Positions 37,382-48,212 are shown, counted from the stretch's first letter. The stretch: 64,000 nt of DNA from Pelodera strongyloides (GCA_036852015.1 JAANDG010000301.1:62001-126000); one strand, 5' to 3'. Notes: a model not told the origin generated them from the sequence alone. Translations and numbers: made by a program.

Positions 37382-39729
37382 TCAGTTAACCAGACTCTCA
37401 GCACTGTTTCCTCCAAGGTACCAGGGCTTCCACTTTGATGGCTTCGTAGACGGCTCTGCAAAATGATTTCGTCAGCGGTGAGTTTAACACAGATTCAACT
37501 AGTCGAATGGCGTATTTTTTCAAAAATATTTTCGCACATTTACATACATGTGCACCTTGTGAAAACTGTATGACGTGTGTATTTGCAATAACCGTATATT
37601 TTCAACTGCTAACACATACGTTGTTGTTGTATCGCAACATATGCGGGCTTTCGCTTTTTGTTCTTTGAAAGTTTCGTTCTCGGTTTCACTGTTGTTGTCA
37701 CTGAAACAGAATATTTGAGTTTAGCGAAATTCACTAATGCCATCATTCCGGATATTTCTTTTATTAAGCTTGAACTTTAGTTAGCTGACATACATTAAAC
37801 AACGAAGTGATCATTGTCTTGTATTTTTCGACTCTAGGATAAAAGGGCTTCTGTTTTAATTATCAGCCTTCAACCTGTTGTCATCGTTGTCGTTGTAGTT
37901 TGTGGTTCTAGTTCCCGCGACCTTAACCCGTTTGAGTTCAGCGTCATGAAGTCAGGATTGAAAAATGATTCCAGACCTAAATTTAGCTCAAGGTTGTCGC
38001 GTTGTTTCCAGGCTTTTTATTTCAAAGACCAATTACATTGAACATTAGAATTCTGCTATAATTGTGAGCAGCACAACTTACTTGAGGGAAGATTTCCAGG
38101 TAGCAGTGATTTCAAAAGAGTGATGACCTGGAAGAATAGAAATAACAAATTTACAAATAAGCAAGGTTATTGAGGCAGCATCTTTTCGGTTAGGCCGTTT
38201 GGAAGGAATGGCAATTTTTTATTTCACGATTAACAACTAAAAGTTTACCTTAATGCTTCTGGGTGTCGTTGTCGGATCCGGAGTGCTCATCACGAAAGGC
38301 AGGTAGTTTTCGGATACTACAAACAAGGTATAAGTATGGGAAAGAGCATGAGTTAGACATCGATTATTCATCGTCAACAGATTGTAAAACGCACAATGCT
38401 TCTGTCCTGTAAGTTGATATCCTTTGTTATAGTCGCCTCCCTTTTTATAGGTCGACAGTTTTGGAGGTGACTTGGTCCAAACCAGAACGGTAGGCGGTGT
38501 TTGCAGCTTGATATAGGAAGGGGACGCCTGGAAGAACTTTGTGTAATACATACGCACGCCTTTACAGTTTATCAAACTTTATATGCTATGGCAAAAATAT
38601 CTTACCACACCACTGTTCCCATGCTGCGCCCAGAAGGGAACGTTTTCGGAAACAGAGATTTCTTGCTGAAATGGATGTAATTGAACATTTATAATTGTTA
38701 TCAATTTCATAGCCATTAGTTGATCAACAACCTGGATAAGTTACTACACTAAAACCTCTTAGTAAGCCTAGCACTCACTGGTTTTCCGTACAACTTCTTG
38801 CCATGTAGCTTTCTGTATCTCAAGACTGGCGTGGTTAGACTAGCAGTTGTTGTGGTCGTGGTGGTCGTGGTTGTCGTTGTCGTTGTGCTTGTTGTGGTTG
38901 TTGAACTAACCGTTGTTTCGTCTTCGTAATCGCAGACAAGTGGGAATGCCGGCTCGAATACGGTGACTTGCATATCCTGCAAAGTTATTTGGTAATAAAA
39001 TATATCAAGTACGTCTTTTTTATTGAAAGGAGGCGTGGACAACGAGATGGGCCTGAGGTTGGAGTGTCAGTGAAAAGTGACCATAATATATTCATTAAAA
39101 ACCTCACACTGTAAAAGTTTCCAGCTTCTTGTCCACATTTGTCGTCGACATCCTTTAGAGTGCAAACATTTTGTTCAGATATCCAGGTTCGCATGAGACA
39201 AAGGAAATTTCCCGGAGTGCTTTGGCATTTACTCCTGCAAACAAGGGATTTTACGTATCTTCCTAAATGAAGGAGCTTGATTAATCAATAATTAATTTAA
39301 TGACGACTTTAATTTAATTGTTACCTGCACTGCTGAAGAAGTCCTCCATTTTCATGGCTACCGAGATCACAGCCAGTTGTTGCGGGCAATGAAAGAACTT
39401 CAGATATGCATTTCTGGTGCTTGATTAACAATCTAAAGGACTTATGAGATTACTTTTCTGGTTTTTATTTTCTTTAGAAATACCCGTATATCACCTATTT
39501 TCAGATTACTAACATACGGTTTTTGTAGCTGGGTGTAAGCAATGTATAAAAGGTCGTTCGCCAATTAAAAAACAACTTATCACCAATTGCGCACCTTTGT
39601 CTTGGTAAACTGAATGGCGAACAGGTGAACATGAGCATTCTGCCCACTTCGTTGAGAAGTCGTCTTTGTTTTTCGTCGCCGCATTCTACAACCTTCTCAC
39701 GGAAGCAAGGGAGCGTTGAACCATACACT
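37382..39729 (-). CDS. Cys-rich protein with Thr tract, 5' end unresolved
   Basis: Exons (minus): 39729-39595, 39432-39325, 39234-39108, 38976-38779, 38665-38606, 38527-38249, 38127-38082, 37700-37620 and 37455-37382. After one leading base they give 368 codons plus TGA, in one frame across all eight introns. The N-terminal ~125 residues are Cys-rich, with spaced Cys such as LPCFREKVVEC, FTCSP, QKCIS, TTGCD, QQC, SKC, FLCLM and NVC. A mucin-like run of 14 Thr follows within an 18/20 Thr stretch, then a basic Thr/Lys/Pro-rich tail ending WYLGGNSAESLVN. The composition suggests an extracellular nematode protein, possibly O-glycosylated. The Cys spacing loosely recalls chondroitin-proteoglycan-type (CPG) domains, but I am not certain. 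The start codon and signal peptide were not found between 39730 and 42400. Confidence 0.6.
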
Positions 39730-41210
39730 CTGAAGTGACAAAGTAGATAACAATATCTCATAACCAAATAGGTACTGGATTCATCCACACGAGCGCACTT
39801 ATGTTTTTTACTTTCACAAATCAATATGTAGAAATACAAAACAAGTTTTCATTACTGTTCGTTTATAATTAAGAAATGTGGTCTATAAATAAGCAAGTTT
39901 TTGTATTGTTTGGTCACTGTGTTTTCATAAAGATGACTGGAATTACAAAACTAGAGTTATGTAAGCTTAGGTCTGAATTAGTAGATGCATATCCCTTTTC
40001 GACTACGATAAGTGCATATTCCAAAAAAAACGAAGGCTGGCGTATGATGTGTTCCATTGCACCCTTGCTCTGGTCCGGTTCAGAGGTCTAATTCCATTGT
40101 TTTGGAATGTTGTTCAACTTCGCTAAGCCAAACGCGTCTGTGTCCACTACTATGTAAACTCAAGGTGTTAATCCCTTTGTGTACAATGTACAAACTATCC
40201 TAGAAGACGACCTGGGTGACCGAACGATCAAAAGAAAAGTAACAGATGTAAAAAAAATACAGTCTAAACACCTGACACCAACATGGACAAACGAACACTT
40301 GGCAATTTTTACCGGAAAATCCAACGATGAAGAAACTTGGCCTCTAAACCTGACCTTGCACAATATACGTAATTTTTGACAAAGTTTAATCACCGAAGAT
40401 AGCTTACTTGCAAGTGTGCAACAATCTAGCCTCTGTTCCAATACTGAAAATCACACTGAGAATGTTTCTCTCGAACGGAACCTGAATTATTTAAAATACA
40501 GAACTTTTGGGCCAACAGAAGTAATTTTTTAGGCAGACATCTAAGACAAATAAATGTAAATATATCTAGGCCCTACCCTCTGTGCTTTTAGACGAAGAAC
40601 ACAGCCAAGAAACACATGGTCCGGGCATTTGGCTGCTATCAAATGAAGAAATCCAAGAAGAGTTAATAGCAAGTACATCTGAAACACCTTCAAATGCGAA
40701 GTTCACCAAGGAAAAATCGTTTGGAAACTATCTATACATAATAAATGAAAGGAAAATGACGTTGTAAATGAATAACAATTGGCAATTTGAACTAAGAACC
40801 AAGTTATTCAATAAAAATGCGAAGAACATCTTATCGCGAAAAGAAAGAAATCACAGTAATCACGTTGTGCCAGTTGGGTGAGTTACATATAGAGACGTTA
40901 TAGCCTCAAGATCACATTTTCGCCGTGGTCTAACTTACAATGATTTGAAAGGAAAGTATAAACGTTAAAGAGTAGTCTGTGTGGAATAAATTCGGGCACT
41001 GGAAAAGGTTTATGACTGGAGTATATTGTATTGGTGGCGGGGATCGTGTCAGCTTGACTTGTGTGGGTGACAGCTTCTCGCCCGACAAACAAGCAACTTC
41101 CGCGCACCCACTTTTGGGCGGGCCTCCAAGCAGACTAACAGTAACCGAGATAGGAGGTTAGGGCGTAACTCTCATGAAAAATCCTAATTATTACAACAGG
41201 GTCAAATATA
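39730..41210. other. Unassigned region upstream of the Cys-rich gene
   Basis: The first exon(s) of the minus-strand gene should lie here or further right. On the plus strand, 40179-40379 and 40582-40767 are open, polar and Lys/Glu-rich, but show no domain I recognise and no convincing splice link. Confidence 0.35.
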
Positions 41211-41372
41211 TTAAAGCGAAATGCTAGCCCCTTTGGAAAATTTGCATATGATAAGCAAATCCTATGTTAATTTTGTACGATCGTCTACGGCAATCGTACA
41301 AAATTAGCATAGGATACATAGGATTTGCTTATCATATGCAAATTTTCCAAAGGGGCTAGCATTTCGCTTTAA
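41211..41372. mobile_element. Near-perfect TTAA-flanked palindrome (162 bp)
   Basis: TTAA (41211-41214) opens a 56-bp arm to 41266, starting AGCGAAATGCTAGCCCC, which is repeated exactly in reverse complement up to the closing TTAA (41369-41372). The inner part also pairs (TTAATTTTGTACGAT), apart from a 9-bp tandem duplication of ATCCTATG in the right arm. There is no coding content. It is a young palindromic TTAA element unlike the AGGGACGCGG family in sequence. Confidence 0.85.
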
Positions 41373-41520
41373 GGGACATTTATGGTCGGACCCATATTGT
41401 CAAACAGTAGTTTTTCTGGTAGCGGTTAGTAACAAAACTATTATAAAATCTGTGTAGATATAATTTACGTTTGTGTAGTAATTTTCACTTTTTGAAAACC
41501 AGCCGACTGGTGAGCAATTT

Positions 41521-41953
41521 CAAGGGGCGCGGTCACCGTTGGTCCTTATGTATACTTTGTGCTTTTATTATCGTCATCATAATTTATAACGCATAGTGTT
41601 TAAAGAATGTTTTGCAAGAAATGCGGCAACAGCGAGTAAAATGATGACGGAAATTTTTGTCCTCGAACCAACCGTAACCCTAGTAATTGTCCAACATATG
41701 GCCGTGCTGATAATGGCTCGCCGAACGTTATTCCACTCAATAATCGGTCGCATACCCCCGCGGGCATTATAACATTTGGTTTTCCATGGCTAACTGTCGA
41801 CCTTGGATCGGGCGCAATTTATTTAATCAATGAATATCTCGCTGAAAACATCGTTTTTCGTCGGATTTTTTCCAACACTATGTTTTTCATACTGTGCAGT
41901 TAATAAAAACACAAAGTTTACATAAGGGTCAAAACGGTGACCGCGTCCCTTTC
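41521..41953. mobile_element. TTAA-type palindromic MITE, copy 2 (inverted)
   Basis: The left end is AAGGGGCGCGGTCACCG and the right end CGGTGACCGCGTCCCTTT. The interior matches the element at 30739-31173 in the opposite orientation, e.g. CATACTGTGCAGTTAATAA against its complement there. The target has mutated to TTCA-like sequence. It is the most complete copy of this family in the window. Confidence 0.75.
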
Positions 41954-42533
41954 AAAAAGACGAGGATAGGACTGCTGCACCGTTTGTGTAGCCGAATTGG
42001 GATTCTCATTTGCATTGATTTTGATACTATTTAGAAAAGTATAAATAATAAGTTCTATGGATTTACTAAATCGCGAACATTTCTGGTACAACTAATGCAC
42101 AGATCGTCAGCTATGCCATTTATCTCTAATTTGCCGTCGTGTTTCGAAAAAATCCTTGCTCATAATTTAGTTTTAATAACACAAAATATAAATGTCAAAA
42201 TACATTGGCGTAAGTCAGCAGTGAAAAAGTAATAACACTAAATATGTAGAAATTAAGTTGATTTCATACTAACCCGTTTACGTGTGCTAAGAACACGTGT
42301 AGAATCCTTTCGATTGTGAAGTAGAGATAACTCCGGATACCGTTTCCGGACGGTGCAACATCTGAAATTTTTCACACAGGTTACGAATAACTCTTACCGC
42401 GATGTATGCCACCGTCATGCTAAAACAAAACAAAAAGTTATATAAATCAAGAAAAGAATCATTTATAACTAACTATATGAACACGTCTGTTTCTAAAAGT
42501 CACTTCAAATCATTTAAAACCTGCATAAGGGCG

Positions 42534-42572
42534 TCCACATACTTGGGGGTTGGCAACCCACAAGTATGTGGA
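42534..42572. repeat. Short perfect-stem hairpin
   Basis: The 12-bp arm TCCACATACTTG pairs with CAAGTATGTGGA, around a loop that itself contains GGGTTGGCAACCC (a second stem). Confidence 0.7.
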
Positions 42573-42778
42573 TCCACAGGTCCATGAAAGAGACCCAATG
42601 AGGTTCCCTACCACGCCTTCCATGACGATTGCGCTTGAATGCAAATAATTCATATTACATCGTACTCATGCTAAAAATAATATTAAAAAACTTCAAATAC
42701 GAGCGGTTTTTGAAACGCACCAAGTAGAATAACAATCTTGTGAGCGTATGCGATCATAAATTATAATTACGAAAGAAC

Positions 42779-43426
42779 ACACGGGATCTTTTTGCGAAGT
42801 ATAGGTGCACAGAAAGTTGCTTGGGTGCAAAAAACTCCAAAAATCTACCTTGATAACTTTTCACGGAGGGATTTGAGAACGTATTCAACTTCGTCCCATT
42901 CGACGTCGTTCATCGGGAAGGACAAGCTGGAAATGAATACTTCTTTACCATTGTCACCTGTCTTTCGTTTACATTAAGTTCAGAATCATCAGGGGGTTTG
43001 CTTATTCGAATAAGGAAACGGATTTTAAAAATCCGCCTGAGACTTAGCCGTCCAGGCGGGGGTAAGGCTCTTTATCCGCTTGGTACCAAGTACCAAGGGA
43101 AAAGGATAGAAGAAAGAAGGTGTGACAATAAGAAGCGAGATAGAAAGAATTGTGATGAGTTCGGGCTGTTCAGTGATGGTTAGTGTCACGTAACCCCGTC
43201 ACGGCGAACACGGGATCTTTTTGCGAAGTATAGGTGCACAGAAAGTTTCTTGGGTGCAAAAAAACTCCAAACATCTACCTTGATAACTTTTCACGGAGGG
43301 ATTTGAGAACGTACTCAACTTCGTCCCATTCGACGTCGTTCATCGGGAAGGGCAAGCTGGAAATGAATAATTTCTTTACCATTGTCACCTGTCATTTACA
43401 TTAGGTTCAGAATCATCAGGGGGTTT
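42779..43426. repeat. Direct duplication of about 220 bp
   Basis: 42779-42999 and 43206-43426 are near-identical (start CGGGATCTTTTTGCGAAG, end CATCAGGGGGTTT). On the minus strand each copy has the same exon-like frame with FPMNDVEWDEVEYVLKSLRE followed by a GTAGAT donor. It appears to be a duplicated terminal exon of the helicase remnant to its right. Confidence 0.8.
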
Positions 43427-44180
43427 AATTGCATTTGAAAAGGATGGAAGAAAAAGGATTTGTGTTTTTGCTAGGTTATTTGTTATTATTATTATTGTAG
43501 TTTTTTTAATTGCATTTGAAAAGTTCTTAAGCGTTCTGCACCTTCTACGAGCATAGGTCTGAGTACTCGGTTCCAGTTATTGAGTTCACTCAGCAGCGGG
43601 TGCCCGATGATTACCACTGCGGGTTGGGCTCGAGAAACGGCGACGTTTACTCGACGGGCATCGTCGAGGAATTATTCTACGACGTTGTTAGTTGACGTCT
43701 AAATTAAGCGTTGTTTTGCTGTGTCATGTTACGGGTATTATGGTACTGGTCACCTGGATACAGTTACTGCGTATTGAATTGGGGATTTTTTAGAAAACAA
43801 TTGAGAGGTTATCTTAGCCGTGGTGATGACTACAACGCGTCTTTCCATTCCCTGGGCTCCGTAGATTGTGACTGTAGGTACATCGTCCAGTTCGTTGTCT
43901 TGGGGACGGCGCATCTCGAGGCACTTCTTCTGCCCCCCCCCCCCCGTGAGGTGTAATGATGATACTCACTCGGAGCCGATACCGGCTCCGAGTACTAGTG
44001 TTAGTTGAAGTCTAATTTTTGTGATCCTGTACGATGTTCCAGACAACCATGGCCTCCTTTTCGTTCTCCCATGATCCTCCGACCGTCCTTCTTGCGTCGG
44101 ACAACACCTTTCCAAGAGTCGTTTTGGGGTACAGAAGGCCCGGTGCCATGGCTCTGGCTCTGGCTGGCTGGTCATCCCTT
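42850..44180 (-). pseudogene. Decayed superfamily-1 (UPF1-like) helicase C-terminal part
   Basis: Minus-strand frames in order: 44170-44030 (TTLGKVLSDARRTVGG, then NEKEAMVVWNIV), 43950-43810 (DDVPTVTIYGAQGMERRVVV, motif V/Va-like) and 43680-43530 (ARRVNVAVSRAQPAVVIIGH then LNNWNRVL, motif VI plus the C-terminal UPF1-type block). The duplicated 43.35 and 42.93 kb exons follow. A TAA precedes the motif VI block, and a 14-bp homopolymer and a hairpin break the middle, so I call it a remnant. SF1 helicases of this kind unwind RNA or DNA; nothing shows which cellular or transposon-borne gene this was. Confidence 0.6.
43931..43993. repeat. C14 homopolymer beside a hairpin
   Basis: Fourteen C residues (about 43931-43944) are followed 20 bp later by the inverted repeat ACTCGGAGCCG / CGGCTCCGAGT (43968-43993, 4-nt loop). 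Confidence 0.7.
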
Positions 44181-44295
44181 CATGTAAATATGGGCTGCGG
44201 TGTGAGACAGGAAATAGTGCCTTTATTTAGAGGTGGTAAGGAGTTAAACAGCAATACGTGGGTCGGCGCTTCCTGGTCATTCCTCTGTTCCCCTT

Positions 44296-44880
44296 TTATA
44301 GCGAGAGTCGGTCGGTCACTGAAATCATGTTTGTTATTGGGGAAATGACGCATTCTGATGTCGTGCCGTCTGACGCATTCCTCCCGGGCAACAGCTGATC
44401 GCTGTTGCCCGGGTGTTGACTGAAACCTGGGGAGGGCTGGTTTACAGTGTTATTCTTTCCTACGCATACAATGGGATGTGCCCACACTGTATCGCTTTTA
44501 ATTACGTTACCAGAGTTGACAAGTTCCCTGTGCTTGTGGAATTCTGCTTGGTGTCTTGCTGGGATCCTGGTCGGTCTGTTCTGAGGGGCCACTTCCGTGG
44601 TGGTCTTGATGTGAACAGTTCCAGCCGTGCACGGGCCCAAGTCGTATTCGTGAGAGCTAAAAACGTCACTATAGTTCGTGATTAAGATTCTCAGGGCGTC
44701 CATTCGCACCTCTGATAAGTTCCCATTCCCTAGTTCAATTTTGTCTACCGATGTTTTGTTGTCGTTGTCAACGATTACGTTAACGGATGATAGTGCGTTA
44801 GCAATGTCCTGCACTGGTTCACGGCGAATCTCATAGAAAGCGCCGGCGGTGCTGACATACTCAACGTTTGCAACGTCATG
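44296..44880 (-). pseudogene. Ty3/gypsy pol fragment, copy 1
   Basis: On the minus strand a 172-codon frame carries the segment just before and into reverse transcriptase of a gypsy-type LTR retrotransposon: NYSDVFSSHEYDLG, HIKTTTEV, then RIPARHQ and VWAHPIV. Small deletions (for example in the residues after HK) disrupt it, and the catalytic part is absent. The same fragment recurs at 45303-45665. No LTRs were seen. Confidence 0.75.
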
Positions 44881-45056
44881 TTTTTGTATATAGTTTTAGG
44901 TTCGCTTCTGGTGTTGAAAAATTATGGTACGGCAATGAGTGGGGGTGGGATATGGAGACCGGGTCCGTTAATCCTGCAGATAACAACAAAAACAACAAAA
45001 CAACAACTCAACAATAAACAACACGAATATACAACAACAACAAAAACGAACAGAAA

Positions 45057-45205
45057 TTACGATGAACGAATGTTTCTAATAGATCTCTCATACAAATCTA
45101 CCAGGCCCATTTTACCTATCCGTTCTTTAAAGGCATCAACAGTGCTCAATTTTACCAATTCGTCAGGCAACAAGTTCCACATCAGCAAACTTTTCCGAGA
45201 TCGTC
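45057..45205 (-). pseudogene. LINE ORF2 C-terminal end, copy 1
   Basis: On the minus strand the frame reads MWNLLPDELVKLSTVDAFKE and on to a TAA at 45057. The WN.LP..VV...S...FK pattern is typical of the extreme C-terminus of many non-LTR retrotransposon polymerases. A TTG-rich 3' tail (45000-45050) follows, as expected at a LINE end. Confidence 0.65.
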
Positions 45206-45302
45206 CACTTCCCGACGGTCCATCAGTAGCTAACGTGACTTGGATCGCAAGCTACAATACTATAGTATTTTAATTCAGGCGCATAGTTTACTAATTTATT
45301 TT

Positions 45303-45665
45303 TACAAGTTCCCTGTGCTTGTGGAATTCTGCTTGGTGTCTTGCTGGGATCCTGGTCGGTCTGTTCTGAGGGGCCACTTCCGTGGTGGTCTTGATGTGAA
45401 CAGTTCCAGCCGTGCACGGGCCCAAGTCGTATTCGTGAGAGCTAAAAACGTCACTATAGTTCGTGATTAAGATTCTCAGGGCGTCCATTCGCACCTCTGA
45501 TAAGTTCCCATTCCCTAGTTCAATTTTGTCTACCGATGTTTTGTTGTCGTTGTCAACGATTACGTTAACGGATGATAGTGCGTTAGCAATGTCCTGCACT
45601 GGTTCACGGCGAATCTCATAGAAAGCGCCGGCGGTGCTGACATACTCAACGTTTGCAACGTCATG
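45303..45665 (-). pseudogene. Ty3/gypsy pol fragment, copy 2
   Basis: Duplicate of the fragment at 44519-44880, with the same frame and truncated at the duplication junction (45304). Confidence 0.75.
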
Positions 45666-45872
45666 TTTTTGTATATAGTTTTAGGTTCGCTTCTGGTGTT
45701 GAAAAATTATGGTACGGCAATGAGTGGGGGTGGGATATGGAGACCGGGTCCGTTAATCCTGCAGATAACAACAAAAACAACAAAACAACAACTCAACAAT
45801 AAACAACACGAATATACAACAACTCAACAATAAACAACACGAATATACAACAACAACAAAAACGAACAGAAA

Positions 45873-46021
45873 TTACGATGAACGAATGTTTCTAATAGAT
45901 CTCTCATACAAATCTACCAGGCCCATTTTACCTATCCGTTCTTTAAAGGCATCAACAGTGCTCAATTTTACCAATTCGTCAGGCAACAAGTTCCACATCA
46001 GCAAACTTTTCCGAGATCGTC
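45873..46021 (-). pseudogene. LINE ORF2 C-terminal end, copy 2
   Basis: Second copy of the WNLLPDEL frame, part of the tandem duplication, ending in TAA at 45873. Confidence 0.65.
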
Positions 46022-46129
46022 CACTTCCCGACGGTCCATCAGTAGCTAACGTGACTTGGATCGCAAGCTACAATACTATAGTATTTTAATTCAGGCGCAT
46101 AGTTTACTAATTTATTTATTGTTATTTAT

Positions 46130-47040
46130 TTATTTATGTTCAAAACTGGCCTGTCCATCTGTGAGTCCAAAGTTCTGACCAGCGCTTTGAATCTTCCTCT
46201 CTATTTCCCGCAAGATAATTTCTCCGTTGAAATTGTTTGCAGGCCTTACAGGAATTCGAATTTGGTTAGCAGTAGATACATGGGTAATGCTAATTCCTAT
46301 GTGAGTCTCTATTCCAACGAGGCTTCTCACAGCATGATCCAATACTTTGGACATAGCTGCCTGTGGATCGTGAGCCTCATCGACAAGTGGGATTATTTGC
46401 AAATGAGCCCTTCGTGTTGTCACCATGAAACGTTCAGATTCTTCAGGTAAAGTTTCGTTCAGAACATAAAGGCTGCTCACTGGGTGGTAAGTTGTTTCAT
46501 CGGCCATCATAACCGTAGACTGAAAAAAGCTTAGCTTGTATAAATAAATGTATCTGTTTTCTTTTCTATTAAACTTAGACAATCGTTACCTCTGGTTCTT
46601 CGTCACTATCGGAATCAAGCTGAATTGTAGAATTCTCTGGATCTTGTTCTTCGTCACTGTCGGAATCAAGCTGAATTGTAGAATTCTCTGGATCTTGTTC
46701 TTCGTCACTATCAGAATCAAGTTGAATTGTAGAATCCTCTGTATCTGGCTCTTCATGAATATAAGCGTCGTCACTATCGGAATCAAGTTGAATTGTAGCA
46801 GCACCTTCGCCAGACATCTTAATAACAAGTGGTATTTTTCGAGTAGCCGGTTGTATTTATATATGAGCCATTATTCTTAGGTAATAAATTCAATTTTAGT
46901 GTCTTACGAGATAAAGTTTAATACTATCATACCTCAACCTGGTTTTCATTGTAATTTGTGATTTGATCGAAATGGCCTATAGGCAACACTTCATTCAAAA
47001 ACCTTTCGGTATCACTGTCCATTGAAATGTTAGAGTTCAT
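46130..47040 (-). CDS. Maverick/Polinton-type DNA polymerase B N-terminus, truncated, with acidic SIM-like repeats
   Basis: Exons (minus) 47040-46933, 46817-46590 and 46519-46130 join in phase 0 to a 241-residue open frame. The first exon begins ATG right after an ATTTAG acceptor. Residues about 37-112 hold four acidic repeats with core TIQLDSDSD, i.e. a hydrophobic patch followed by Ser/Asp, like SUMO-interaction motifs. The last exon contains HIGISITHVS, RIPVRP, then ILREIERKIQSAGQNFGL. This matches the conserved pre-polymerase region of protein-primed PolB from Maverick/Polinton elements (inference from memory of the family). The frame stops at a TAA where LINE/gypsy debris begins, so the exonuclease and polymerase domains are missing. 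It is probably a dead fragment of a virus-like transposon, although the reading frame itself is intact. Confidence 0.55.
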
Positions 47041-47151
47041 CTAAATCGAATCGTTACAATATGTTTTTTTTTTTCGGTCAAAGTTTACTTTCCGCGGAAG
47101 TATTATTGGAATGAAACAAAAAAAAACTAAATCTGACCTACCCTGTTAGCC

Positions 47152-47225
47152 GGTTTGGTGTAGTGGCTAAGCGGGTGGGATTTCACGGGTTCGATCCCGG
47201 CCTGGACCGTCAGGGAACAGCTGCT
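47152..47225 (+). mobile_element. tRNA-like SINE head
   Basis: TTGGTGTAGTGGCTAAGC (box A-like) and GGGTTCGATCCC (box B) are only about 20 bp apart. No anticodon arm fits between them, so it is a tRNA-derived repeat and not a gene. It runs into pyrimidine-rich sequence with CTCTCTCGCT repeats. Confidence 0.55.
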
Positions 47226-47308
47226 CAGGTATACGGTACTTGTCTGCTTCTCTAACATATCTTCTCTCTCGCTGTCTGCTTCACTAACCTCTCCTCTCTC
47301 TCGCTTCT

Positions 47309-47411
47309 GCCTGTACGTACTTCGATAGTTATGACGTCATCACTAAAAAGAGGATCGCGACCTAGCCTTCCAGTGATGACGTCATTTCAAAATTATCAAG
47401 TACGTACAGGT
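47309..47411. repeat. Inverted repeat with CRE palindromes in both arms
   Basis: CCTGTACGTACTTCGATAG...ATGACGTCATCACT pairs with AGTGATGACGTCAT...TTATCAAGTACGTACAGG. Both arms contain TGACGTCA. The stem is about 40 bp with mismatches. Confidence 0.75.
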
Positions 47412-47419
47412 ACTACACT

Positions 47420-47660
47420 TATCTCTCTCCTAGATTTTACAACTAACTCAAAGAGCTTACAAAATGATGATGTGAGAGAAATCGGGCGGTAATTTAGGAT
47501 TGACGTCTTGGGTAGTTTTTTTTTGATAATCGGGAGACGAAAGCATGACGCCATACCCTTGGAACCTCACCCGTAAGAAATGATTTGTTAAAAAGTTTAC
47601 AAAGCAACGGAATCAGTACAGACCTAAGTTGCAAAATAACAAACGAGAAAATACCCTCTG
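47420..47660 (-). pseudogene. LINE reverse transcriptase fragment
   Basis: On the minus strand, FNKSFLTGEVPRVWRHAFV and, after a frameshift at a run of nine A, LNYRPISLTSSFCKLFE. These are the two best-known blocks at the start of non-LTR reverse transcriptase. The catalytic (F/Y)xDD block is absent. Confidence 0.7.
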
Positions 47661-48212
47661 AAGTAAGAGATTTCTTTGGGCTTCATAGCATTCTCAACGG
47701 AACAGTTCATCCTCAAAAGGCTCTATTAACACATGCGAATGGCATGTTTGACTTTTGAAATGGTCTGCAGCGAAAGTGTATCAGATCCATACTATATGAA
47801 ATAGATCCGCACTATTTTGAAATAGATCCATACTAGATCCAAATCGCTGCGAGACCATGCCATTTACATCGACTCGAACATGGACACTCATTTGTCATTT
47901 TCGCAAGTGCGAATCGCATACATGGAAACCCCAATAGCTGGTGCATTTTCCAACTTTCAAAGGTGTATGCCAAATCGTACACGAGATGCATATTGGTACT
48001 TGGAAGCAAAATCCGCTGTTTTTGCCATACATCGAGACCCCAGTAATATTACAGAAGAAAGCAACATTTTTTCGTGCAACTATGCATACATTATTAACCA
48101 ATTCACCCCCTCTCTTTCCTCTAATTCCAGCTAATTTATTTTCAAATTAAAATAGCACCAGCTCGTCCCCGACTACTCCGCTCTGGGAATATAGCCCCAG
48201 GGGAACTCACAC

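Larger units (their letters stand above)
44519..46120. repeat. Tandem duplication, unit about 785 bp
   Basis: 44519-45300 and 45304-46120 are near-identical head-to-tail copies. Each contains a gypsy pol fragment, a non-coding linker, a CAA-rich tract and a LINE 3' end. The second copy is about 31 bp longer because a CAACTCAACAATAAACAA block in the CAA tract is duplicated. Confidence 0.9.

Noticed and set aside
42360..42415. Minus-strand ATG (MTVAYIA) after a TTTTAG acceptor as the first exon of the Cys-rich gene
   Set aside because: It is not a signal peptide, and the next in-phase segment ends at a stop before any link to 39729.
47152..47225. Functional tRNA gene on the plus strand
   Set aside because: Box A and box B are too close for an anticodon arm.
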